Assembly: GCA_005879775.1 (NCBI GenBank)
Contig: VBJX01000006.1
Location: forward strand, 1-18,703
Length of the DNA: 18,703 nucleotides
Direction: 5' to 3'
From: Chloroflexota bacterium
Lineage (GTDB): Bacteria; Chloroflexota; Limnocylindria; QHBO01
In this document: piece after piece, positions 6,663 to 15,341 of the stretch
Layout: each line of letters opens with the position of its first letter
Position numbering within the stretch: position 1 is the first letter of the stretch
Notes under the pieces: model-generated
What the model was told of the DNA's origin: nothing
The model's input: the letters and a program-made list of their open reading frames with translations, nothing else
Database searches by the model: none
Translations under genes and position numbers: made by a program

Positions 6663-7115
6663 ATGCGCGTCGCCATCGGTTCAGACCATGCTGGCTTCGC
6701 CCTGAAGGGGGAGCTCTGCACGCTTCTCGACGAGCTGCGGGTCGAGTACCGCGACTTCGGCACCTTCTCTGCCGATCCGGTCGACTACCCCGACTTCATC
6801 GCCCCGGTGGCGCGGGCGGTGGCCCGTGGCGAGTACGAGCTGGGGATCGCGCTCGGGGGCAGCGGCACCGGCGAGGCGATCGTGGCCAACAAGGTGCGCG
6901 GCATTCGCTGCGTGGAAGCGGCCGACCCGGTCACTGCCCGGCTTGGCCGGGAGCACAACGACGCCAACGTCCTCTCAATGGGATCGCGCATCGTCGGCAC
7001 CGAGGTCGCACGCGCCTGCGTCCGCGAGTTCCTGGCCGCACAGTTCGCCGGCGGACGCCACGTGGCGCGGGTCGCGAAGATCGCCCACGTCGAGGCCGAG
7101 GAGGCCAGGCACTGA
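6663..7115 (+). CDS. rpiB: Ribose-5-phosphate isomerase B (RpiB/LacAB family)
   Basis: The 150-residue protein begins MRVAIGSDHAGFALKGEL, the phosphate- and substrate-binding start of RpiB, and has DYPDFIAPVARAV and REHNDANVLSMGSRIVG. It interconverts ribose-5-phosphate and ribulose-5-phosphate in the pentose phosphate pathway. In the active-site loop the usual catalytic Cys (GICGTG-type motif) is missing: the loop reads LGGSGTGEAIVANKV, and Glu71 stands where mycobacterial RpiB has its catalytic glutamate. This places it in the actinobacterial-type subgroup. No Shine-Dalgarno is apparent, and a TAGACT lies nine bases before the ATG across the tsaC stop. Its end overlaps the next frame, with a strong ribosome binding site for that gene in its last codons. 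Confidence 0.92.
   Translation: MRVAIGSDHAGFALKGELCTLLDELRVEYRDFGTFSADPVDYPDFIAPVARAVARGEYELGIALGGSGTGEAIVANKVRGIRCVEAADPVTARLGREHNDANVLSMGSRIVGTEVARACVREFLAAQFAGGRHVARVAKIAHVEAEEARH
7098..7104 (+). promoter_or_regulatory. Shine-Dalgarno that sets the aconitase X CTG start
   Basis: GAGGAGG lies seven bases upstream of the CTG at 7112. It is one of the two strongest ribosome binding sites in the window. No ATG, GTG or TTG lies at a suitable distance downstream in the aconitase X frame; the first ATG there is 79 bases further on. It therefore supports CTG initiation. Confidence 0.6.
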
Positions 7116-8401
7116 CCCTCGTCCTGGATGACGAAGAGCGGGCTCTTCTGTCCGGTGCGCGCGGGGCAGGTCCGGCCCTGGCCATGCGCCTGGTCGTCCT
7201 GGCCGCGGAAGCGCTCGACGCCCGACGCCTGATCCCGATCACGGGCGCCCACGTGGACTCGTGCCTCTACCACGGCGAGGCGAGCATCGACTTCGTCGAC
7301 CGGCTGCTGGATGGCGGGGCGCGGGTGGCGGTGCCGACGACCCTCAACGTGGGCGCTCTCGACCTGCTCCATCCGGAGCTGTGGCGCGGCGACCGGAGCG
7401 CGGCGGAGCGTGGACGCGTGCTCATGGAGCGCTACCGGCAGCTCGGCTGCACGCCGACCTACACCTGCGCCCCGTACCAGCTCGCCTTCGCGCGCCCAGG
7501 GATCGGCGAGCAGGTGGCATGGGCTGAATCGAACGCGATCGTCTTCTGCAACAGCGTGCTCGGCGCCCGGACCGAGCGCTATGGAGACTTCAGCGACATC
7601 GCCTGCGCGATCACCGGTCGGGTGCCCGATGCGGGCCTCCATCGCGACGAGGGCCGGCGAGCGGTGCTGGTCCTGCGCCTGGCCGACGACGTGCCGCGAG
7701 GTCTGCGCGAAAGCGACGCCCTCTACCCGGTCCTGGGGCTGGTACTCGGCAGCCGGGCCAGCAGCCGCGTTGCGGTCCTTGACGGGCTGCCCGGGGGGGT
7801 GAGCGAGGATCGGCTCAAGGCGCTCGGCGCCGCGGCCGCCTCGTCAGGCGCCGTGGCCATGTTCCACGTCGTGGGCTCCACCCCAGAGGCACCCACGCTG
7901 GCGTCGGCCCTGCAGGACCGCGATGCCGAGGAGGAGGGGACGGTCACCATGGCTGACCTGCGGGCGGCACGAGACCAGCTCACCACCGCCGGCGAAGGAG
8001 CCGTACCGGGCCGGCCGATCGGGTGCGTCTCGCTCGGAACGCCGCACGCCTCGCTGGCGGAGATGGAGGCGATCGAGGCGGAGCTGGCCGGCTCGCAACC
8101 GGCTCCGGGCGTCGAGCTGCTGATCTCCACCAGCCGCCACCTGCTCGCCGAAGCGGAGGAGAGCGGCCTCGCCCGCCGGCTGCGGGACAGCGGAGTGGAG
8201 CTCCTTGTTGACACGTGCAGCTACATCGCTCCCGTGTTACGGCCGAGCCCGCTGCCGGCGATGACCGACTCGGCGAAATGGGCCTTCTACGCTCCGGGCA
8301 ACATCGGGGTCGAGGTCGTCTTCGGCAGCCGGCGGGAGTGCGTTCGCTCCGCGATCGCCGGGACGGTCTGGCGCGATCCGGCAGTCTGGGGAGAGGCGTG
8401 A
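7112..8401 (+). CDS. Aconitase X, large (catalytic) subunit
   Basis: The frame has the AcnX (DUF521) catalytic-domain features: RLIPITGAHVDSCLYHG, VAVPTTLNVGALD, TPTYTCAPYQ with Cys119, AESNAIVFCNSVLGARTER, and LVDTCSYIAP with Cys369. The cysteines are likely iron-sulfur ligands. Known members are dehydratases: archaeal phosphomevalonate dehydratase and bacterial cis-3-hydroxy-L-proline dehydratase; which reaction applies here cannot be decided. An ATG-only call at 7184 would drop 24 residues (LVLDDEERALLSG onward) that match the family N-terminus. I therefore start at CTG 7112, preceded by GAGGAGG and overlapping the rpiB TGA as CTGA. The product is 429 residues. Its stop overlaps the small-subunit GTG. 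Confidence 0.9.
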   Translation: MTLVLDDEERALLSGARGAGPALAMRLVVLAAEALDARRLIPITGAHVDSCLYHGEASIDFVDRLLDGGARVAVPTTLNVGALDLLHPELWRGDRSAAERGRVLMERYRQLGCTPTYTCAPYQLAFARPGIGEQVAWAESNAIVFCNSVLGARTERYGDFSDIACAITGRVPDAGLHRDEGRRAVLVLRLADDVPRGLRESDALYPVLGLVLGSRASSRVAVLDGLPGGVSEDRLKALGAAAASSGAVAMFHVVGSTPEAPTLASALQDRDAEEEGTVTMADLRAARDQLTTAGEGAVPGRPIGCVSLGTPHASLAEMEAIEAELAGSQPAPGVELLISTSRHLLAEAEESGLARRLRDSGVELLVDTCSYIAPVLRPSPLPAMTDSAKWAFYAPGNIGVEVVFGSRRECVRSAIAGTVWRDPAVWGEA

Positions 8402-8796
8402 AGGGACGGGTGCTGGCCGCGGGGCGGGCAGAAGGACGGGCGCTCGTCCTCGATGAGCCCCTCTCGCTGTGGGGCGGGATGGACCCGCACAGCGGCAAGG
8501 TGATCGATGCCCGACATCCTCAACAGGGGGCGCAGCTCAGCGGGCGGGTCCTGGTGATGCGCGCGGTGCGAGGCTCCTCCTCATCGTCATCGATCCTGGC
8601 CGAGGCTGTGCGGGCGCACAGCGCTCCGGCGGCGATCCTGATGGCGGAGCCTGACCTCATCCTGGCGGTGGGCGCTGCGGTGGCCGCGGAGCTGTACGGG
8701 GTCGGCGTGCCGGTGGTCGTCCTGTCGCCGGACGACCTGGCGTTAATCGCTGACGGCGCGGCGCTGCGTGTCGAGCCTGACGGCACCGTGACCTGA
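8398..8796 (+). CDS. Aconitase X, small (swivel) subunit, DUF126
   Basis: The 132-residue product begins at a GTG that overlaps the large-subunit stop as GTGA, so the two are translationally coupled. It has the DUF126 swivel-domain pattern: GRALVLDEPLSLWGGMDP, a Gly-Lys-Val-Ile-Asp followed by RHPQQG, then RGSSSSSSILAEAVR, where a serine of the Ser-rich turn lies at the active site in aconitase-fold swivel domains, and PAAILMAEPDLILAVGAAVAAELY. Separate large and small chains make this the two-subunit aconitase X type, seen in archaea and in some bacteria, not the fused bacterial type. The partners should form a cytosolic heterodimer. Confidence 0.9.
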   Translation: MKGRVLAAGRAEGRALVLDEPLSLWGGMDPHSGKVIDARHPQQGAQLSGRVLVMRAVRGSSSSSSILAEAVRAHSAPAAILMAEPDLILAVGAAVAAELYGVGVPVVVLSPDDLALIADGAALRVEPDGTVT

Positions 8797-8828
8797 GCCG
8801 CCGCACCCTCGCGCGGCTGGCATCGGGC

Positions 8829-8834
8829 TAGACT
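8829..8834 (+). promoter_or_regulatory. -10-like element just upstream of glyA
   Basis: TAGACT ends six bases before the glyA ATG (8841) and no Shine-Dalgarno is present between. Transcription from it would begin at or next to the A of the ATG, giving a leaderless message. I find no convincing -35 at 16-18 bases, so the promoter is weakly supported by itself; the same arrangement precedes murA and two other genes. Confidence 0.4.
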
Positions 8835-8840
8835 GCGCGC

Positions 8841-10121
<1,281 letters not shown>

Positions 10122-10128
10122 GTCCCGA

Positions 10129-10157
10129 TCGCCACCTCGGATGGCCTCCGCTATACT
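10129..10157 (+). promoter_or_regulatory. Candidate promoter of the ATP synthase operon
   Basis: TATACT at 10152-10157 matches the -10 consensus at five of six positions. TCGCCA at 10129-10134, 17 bases upstream, matches the -35 at four of six. Transcription would start near 10164, leaving a leader of about 25 bases to the ATG at 10189, which has only AACGGA before it. It is the only good promoter match in the gap between glyA and the atp genes. Confidence 0.55.
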
Positions 10158-10188
10158 CGCGCCGTCCGACCGCTGTGAGTCGAACGGA

Positions 10189-10434
10189 ATGGCACAGTTG
10201 ACGCCGATCGGGCTCGTCAAGATCCTGGGCCTGGTGACCCTGATCATGGTGATCCCGATCGTTGGAGGCACGGTGGCCGGCCTCATCCTCGACAGGATGC
10301 TGGCCAGCAGCCCGCTCCTTGTGCTGGCCGGTCTGGCGGTCGGAACCCTGATCGCGGCCATCGGCATCTGGCTCCTCATCCGCGCCGGCGTGCGCCGGGG
10401 CTACACCGATGGCGGGCCCGGCAATGGAACCTGA
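10189..10434 (+). CDS. AtpZ/AtpI-like small membrane protein, first copy
   Basis: The 81-residue product has two hydrophobic helices (roughly residues 9-31 and 41-67) joined by a short loop with LILDRMLASSP. The GxxxGLxLDxxL-type motif in the first helix is typical of the ATPase_gene1 (AtpZ/AtpI) family, whose members assist c-ring or Fo assembly or transport divalent ions in alkaliphiles. It is the first gene of the atp operon, the usual place for AtpI/AtpZ. I choose ATG 10189 because the frame upstream overlaps glyA and has no family match. It overlaps the next, similar gene by 26 bases (or 11, depending on its start). Confidence 0.7.
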   Translation: MAQLTPIGLVKILGLVTLIMVIPIVGGTVAGLILDRMLASSPLLVLAGLAVGTLIAAIGIWLLIRAGVRRGYTDGGPGNGT

Positions 10435-10654
10435 TGGCAGACCTCCCCAGAGGCCGCGCGTGGCGAACCTGGGGATCGCCTTCGACCTGGGGCTGCGGCT
10501 GGGAATATCGGTGGCCCTCGGCGTGGGAGGCGGCCTGCTGCTGGACAGCTGGCTGCGGACGAGCCCGATCTTCACCCTGATCGGGATGGCGCTGGGGATC
10601 GGGGCAGCGATGTACACGATCTGGGATGTCGCACGAAACGCGATGAGGAGATAG
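10409..10654 (+). CDS. AtpZ/AtpI-like small membrane protein, second copy
   Basis: The 81-residue protein has a Pro- and Arg-rich N-terminus, then two hydrophobic segments (about residues 23-47 and 52-72). GVGGGLLLDSWLRTSPIF matches the AtpZ-type motif and resembles the corresponding stretch in the preceding gene, suggesting an ancient tandem pair. It probably helps ATP synthase assembly or c-ring insertion. Two ATGs are possible, 10409 and 10424; neither has a clear Shine-Dalgarno, and both overlap the preceding gene, so coupling is likely. Its stop is directly followed by the GTG of atpB. Confidence 0.7.
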   Translation: MAGPAMEPDGRPPQRPRVANLGIAFDLGLRLGISVALGVGGGLLLDSWLRTSPIFTLIGMALGIGAAMYTIWDVARNAMRR

Positions 10655-11500
10655 GTGCCAGCAGAGCAGGCGAAGCTGATCCACGTCGCGCTCAAGGCGG
10701 AGCGGCTGTTCAACATCGGGCCGTTCGAGGTCACGAACAGCATGATCGGCGCGCTCATCGCCTCGGTGATCCTGCTGGGAGCTGCCTGGTACTTCAGCAG
10801 GTCATCCGCGATCGTGCCGAATCGGCTGCAGAGCCTCATCGAGCTGCCTATCGAGCTGCTCACCGGTATCGTGGCCAGCTCGACCTCGCGCTGGCGTGGG
10901 TATGTCTCGCTGGTGGTGGGTCTCTTCCTGATGATCCTGGTTGCGAACTGGCTTGGACTGCTTCCGGGAGTCGGCACCATCGGCCTCAAGGGCCAGGCGG
11001 GCGAGATCGTCCCGTTCGTCCGTCCAGCGGCGGCCGACCTGAACTTCACGCTGGGGCTGGCGATCATCAGCTTCGTGGTCTTCGTCTGGTGGGCGATCCG
11101 CCTGCACGGCCCGATCGGCTACCTGAAGGAGCTCGCCGGGGAGCCAAAGGTCCTCGCCCCGCTCATGTTCCCGATTCACCTCATCAGCGAGCTGAGCCGG
11201 CTCGTCAGCCTCTCGATGCGGCTCTTCGGCAACGTCTTCGCCGGCGAGGTGCTGCTGGCCACCATGCTGGCGCTCACCACCGCGGTCGCCTTCACCCTGC
11301 CGCTGGCACTTTTCGTCCCCGGCGTCTTCCTGGGCCTGGAGCTGCTCTTTGGCGCGGTGCAGGCGCTCGTCTTCGCGTTGCTCACCATGGCCTACATCAC
11401 GCTGGCCATTGCCGAACATCAAGAGGGTCATGCAGCGGACGCTGATCACGGCGAGAACGTCGCGACCGACCCGAGCCATTCCACTCCGGCCCCGGCGTAG
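10655..11500 (+). CDS. atpB: ATP synthase Fo subunit a
   Basis: The 281-residue subunit a forms the stator half-channels for proton flow. It has several membrane helices and the key HLISELSRLVSLSMRLFGNVFAGE segment, in which Arg189 is the essential arginine facing the c-ring carboxylate. The tail is acidic and histidine-rich (AEHQEGHAADADHGEN) and hydrophilic, beyond the usual C-terminus. The start is a GTG immediately after the preceding stop, with GAGGAG at 10645-10650 four bases away. A methionine-less alternative upstream is not possible because of the stop. It lies 29 bases before atpE. Confidence 0.95.
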   Translation: MPAEQAKLIHVALKAERLFNIGPFEVTNSMIGALIASVILLGAAWYFSRSSAIVPNRLQSLIELPIELLTGIVASSTSRWRGYVSLVVGLFLMILVANWLGLLPGVGTIGLKGQAGEIVPFVRPAAADLNFTLGLAIISFVVFVWWAIRLHGPIGYLKELAGEPKVLAPLMFPIHLISELSRLVSLSMRLFGNVFAGEVLLATMLALTTAVAFTLPLALFVPGVFLGLELLFGAVQALVFALLTMAYITLAIAEHQEGHAADADHGENVATDPSHSTPAPA

Positions 11501-11515
11501 GGCAAGCAACCCAAA

Positions 11516-11522
11516 AAGGAGG
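11516..11522 (+). promoter_or_regulatory. Strong Shine-Dalgarno of atpE
   Basis: AAGGAGG within an A-rich run (11513-11522) sits seven bases before the GTG of atpE. It is the most complete Shine-Dalgarno in the atp operon. Subunit c is needed in around ten or more copies per enzyme while most partners are needed once, so a boosted initiation site here makes biological sense. Confidence 0.7.
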
Positions 11523-11529
11523 ACAGCAC

Positions 11530-11742
11530 GTGGATTCCAATCTCGCAGCCGGTCTGGCCATGATCGGCGCCATCGGACCGGGGATCGGCCTGGGGATCGG
11601 CTTCAGCAAGGCGATGGAGGCCCTGGGTCGCAACCCTGACGCAGCAGGCACCATCTTCGTCCCGTACATCCTTGGCCTGGCGCTCACCGAGGCGATCGGC
11701 ATCTACTGCTTCGTCGTCGCGCTCATCCTGATCTTCACCTAG
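11530..11742 (+). CDS. atpE: ATP synthase Fo subunit c
   Basis: This 70-residue hairpin of two membrane helices is the rotor-ring subunit. Helix 1 has alternating glycines G16, G18, G20, G22 and G24 for tight packing; the polar loop is R34-N35-P36; helix 2 carries the ion-binding carboxylate Glu54 in LALTEAIGIY. By alignment to Na+-binding c subunits, the ligand Gln of helix 1 is Leu21 here and the Ser after the Glu is Ala55, so proton coupling is expected. The GTG start has a strong Shine-Dalgarno. Length is normal, slightly shorter than the 79 residues of E. coli. Confidence 0.96.
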   Translation: MDSNLAAGLAMIGAIGPGIGLGIGFSKAMEALGRNPDAAGTIFVPYILGLALTEAIGIYCFVVALILIFT

Positions 11743-11751
11743 GACCCGATC

Positions 11752-12270
11752 GTGTTCGAAGCGTTCGGCGTCGACCTGGCGAAGCTCGCGTTCCAGATCA
11801 TCAACTTCCTGCTGCTCCTCTACCTGCTGAATCGATTCCTCCTCAAGCGCGTCCTGGCGTTCCTGGACGAACGCCAGGCGAGGATCGCCAAGGGGCTCGA
11901 GGACGCGGAGAGCGCGGCGCGCGACCGCGAGCTGGCGCGCGCCGAGCGGGAGGCCGCGCTTGACGAGGCGCGCAAGGAGGCAGCGGCAATGATCGCGCGC
12001 GCCACCAAGATGGCCGAGGAATCACGCGCCGAGACCGTCGCCGCCGCGAAGGCGGAGGCCGAGAAGGTGACCGCCCGTGCTCGCGCGGAGATCGTCGCCG
12101 AGAAGGAGAAGGCGATCGCCGAGCTGCGGACCCAGGTCGCCGACCTGGCTCTCGATGCGGCCGCCAGGCTGGTTCGCTCGGAGATGAATGCGAAGACGCA
12201 ACGGCGCCTGGTCGAGGAGTTCCTCGCCGAGGTGCCCGGCACGAAGCCGAGCGGAAAGGGCCGCAACTAG
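11752..12270 (+). CDS. atpF: ATP synthase Fo subunit b
   Basis: The 172-residue protein has one N-terminal membrane helix (about residues 8-30, ending NRFLLKRVLAFLDER) and then a long charged, alanine-rich coiled coil that forms the peripheral stalk linking subunit a to delta and alpha. The C-terminus is basic and short. Its GTG start at 11752 comes nine bases after atpE with only a weak AGGA nearby. A single b gene is present here, unlike the b/b' pair of photosynthetic bacteria, so a homodimer stalk is expected. Confidence 0.93.
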   Translation: MFEAFGVDLAKLAFQIINFLLLLYLLNRFLLKRVLAFLDERQARIAKGLEDAESAARDRELARAEREAALDEARKEAAAMIARATKMAEESRAETVAAAKAEAEKVTARARAEIVAEKEKAIAELRTQVADLALDAAARLVRSEMNAKTQRRLVEEFLAEVPGTKPSGKGRN

Positions 12271-12272
12271 GC

Positions 12273-12812
12273 ATGGCCCGGCGCGAGACAGCGGCCCGGC
12301 GCTACGCGGACGCGGCCTTCGAGATCGGGCGCGCAGACCGCTCGCTCGACGAATGGGAGCGTGACCTGGCCGCACTGGCCGAGGCGCTCCGCAGCCCTGA
12401 GCTTCGCCGCCTGGTCGAGCACCCTGCGGTGGCCTATGCCGACAAGGAGCGGGTCCTGCGCAGGGTCGTGGGCGAGGGGGTCAGCGAGCTGGCGCTCAAC
12501 CTGGTGCTGCTCATGATCCGTCGCGGCCGGCCAGGGGCCATCGAGCGGATGGTGGCCCACTTCGCCGAGCTCCTGCGCAGCGAGCGCGGCATCGCCCTGG
12601 CGGACGTCCGCAGCGCCCTGACCCTGGAAGACCCACAGCGCGCGGCCGTGGCCGACGGCCTGGCCAGCCTCACCGGGCAGCAGGTCGAGATGCGCGAGAC
12701 GGTCGACGAGTCGCTCATCGGCGGGATCGCGGTGCGCATCGGCGACACGCTCTATGACGGCAGCGTGCGGAACCGCCTGGAGCGGCTTCGGGCGCGGCTG
12801 ACTGCTGGCTGA
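12273..12812 (+). CDS. atpH: ATP synthase F1 subunit delta
   Basis: The 179-residue protein fits the OSCP/delta family: it opens with a six-helix domain (ARRYADAAFEIG at residues 8-19, then LRSPELRRLVEHP), continues with LVLLMIRRGRPGAIERMVAHFAEL, and ends in the C-terminal domain DESLIGGIAVRIGDTLYDGSVRNRLERLR, the most conserved stretch. It attaches the peripheral stalk to the top of the alpha3beta3 head. It starts two bases after atpF and ends 29 bases before atpA. Length is the family norm of 175-180. Confidence 0.94.
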   Translation: MARRETAARRYADAAFEIGRADRSLDEWERDLAALAEALRSPELRRLVEHPAVAYADKERVLRRVVGEGVSELALNLVLLMIRRGRPGAIERMVAHFAELLRSERGIALADVRSALTLEDPQRAAVADGLASLTGQQVEMRETVDESLIGGIAVRIGDTLYDGSVRNRLERLRARLTAG

Positions 12813-12841
12813 CAAGACCCACCACTTAGCGAGAGGACTAC

Positions 12842-14407
<1,566 letters not shown>

Positions 14408-15295
14408 ATGGCCAGCCTCAAGGAGATCCGCGGCCGGATCGGCTCGATCCGCAACATCGCCCAGATCACGCGGGCGATGGAGCTGGTGGCCGCCTCGCGC
14501 ATGAAACGAGCGCAAGACGCGATCCTGGCCGCGCGGCCCTACTCCGACGAGATGCGCGACGCCCTGAGCCGCGTCAGCGGCGCCGTGGGAGAGGAGGTCG
14601 ACCCGCTCCTGGCGCGGCGACCGGTGCGCAGGGTGGGCCTGATCGTCATGACGACCGACCGCGGGCTGGCCGGGGCACTTGATGCCAACACGGTCCGCAC
14701 CTCCCTTCGCTTCGTGGCTGAGCGAGCGTCGGGACGCGGGAACGGGGCCGCAGAGGTGAATGCGGTCACGGTTGGACGCAAGGGCCGCGAGGCGCTGCGC
14801 CGCGCCGGAGTGCCCATCGCCGCGCACTTCCCACGGCTCGGGGACCGGCCGACCTTCGCCGACGTCACGCCGATCGCGCGGCTCGTGGTGCAGGACTTCC
14901 TGGACGGCACCTATGACGAGATCGCGGTCGCCTACCCGGCCTTCGTCTCGACCCTCACCCAGCGTCCGACGACATCGACCATCCTGCCGGTCCAGCAGCC
15001 CGAGGGGCTGAGCGAGGGCGAGGCGGCGCGGACCGATGAGTACCTCTTCGAGCCCACCCCTGAGGCGGTCATGAGCCGCCTCCTGCCGCACTACGTGGCC
15101 GTGGACCTGTATCGGGCCGTGCTGGAGGCGAATGCCTCGGAGCAGTCGGCGCGGATGATTGCCATGCGGAGCGCCACCGATAACGCGCACGAGCTGATCG
15201 ACGACCTGACCCTCGTCTACAACAAGACGCGACAGGCCACCATCACCCGCGAAATGATCGAGATCGCCTCCGGGGCCGAGGCCCTGGGCGGCTGA
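14408..15295 (+). CDS. atpG: ATP synthase F1 subunit gamma
   Basis: The 295-residue central-shaft subunit has both signature ends: the N-terminal helix MASLKEIRGRIGSIRNIAQITRAME (first residues) with KRAQDAI, and the C-terminal ARMIAMRSATDNAHELIDDLTLVYNKTRQATITREMIEI helix that rotates inside alpha3beta3. The middle has DRGLAGALDANTVR. The ATG follows the atpA stop without a gap, and GGAGGAG 12 bases upstream is a rather distant ribosome site, so coupling with atpA is likely. No insertion of the cyanobacterial or chloroplast regulatory (redox) type is seen. Length is normal. Confidence 0.95.
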   Translation: MASLKEIRGRIGSIRNIAQITRAMELVAASRMKRAQDAILAARPYSDEMRDALSRVSGAVGEEVDPLLARRPVRRVGLIVMTTDRGLAGALDANTVRTSLRFVAERASGRGNGAAEVNAVTVGRKGREALRRAGVPIAAHFPRLGDRPTFADVTPIARLVVQDFLDGTYDEIAVAYPAFVSTLTQRPTTSTILPVQQPEGLSEGEAARTDEYLFEPTPEAVMSRLLPHYVAVDLYRAVLEANASEQSARMIAMRSATDNAHELIDDLTLVYNKTRQATITREMIEIASGAEALGG

Positions 15296-15341
15296 CCATC
15301 CGGGGCGCCGCCCCAACAGTCAAGGAGCACACGAAAGACCG

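Noticed and set aside
8208..8213. TTGACA inside the aconitase X large-subunit gene as a -35 box
   Set aside because: No -10 at the right distance, and the codons belong to the conserved LVDTC motif.
8796..8818. AGCCGC/GCGGCT inverted repeat after the aconitase X small subunit as a terminator
   Set aside because: Six-base stem with an 11-base loop and no T-run after it; too weak to call, though it lies between a stop codon and the glyA -10-like element.
15302..15314. GGGGC-GCC-GCCCC repeat between atpG and atpD as a terminator or attenuator
   Set aside because: Small stem with a three-base loop, no T-run, and located inside an operon; GC-rich repeats of this size occur by chance.
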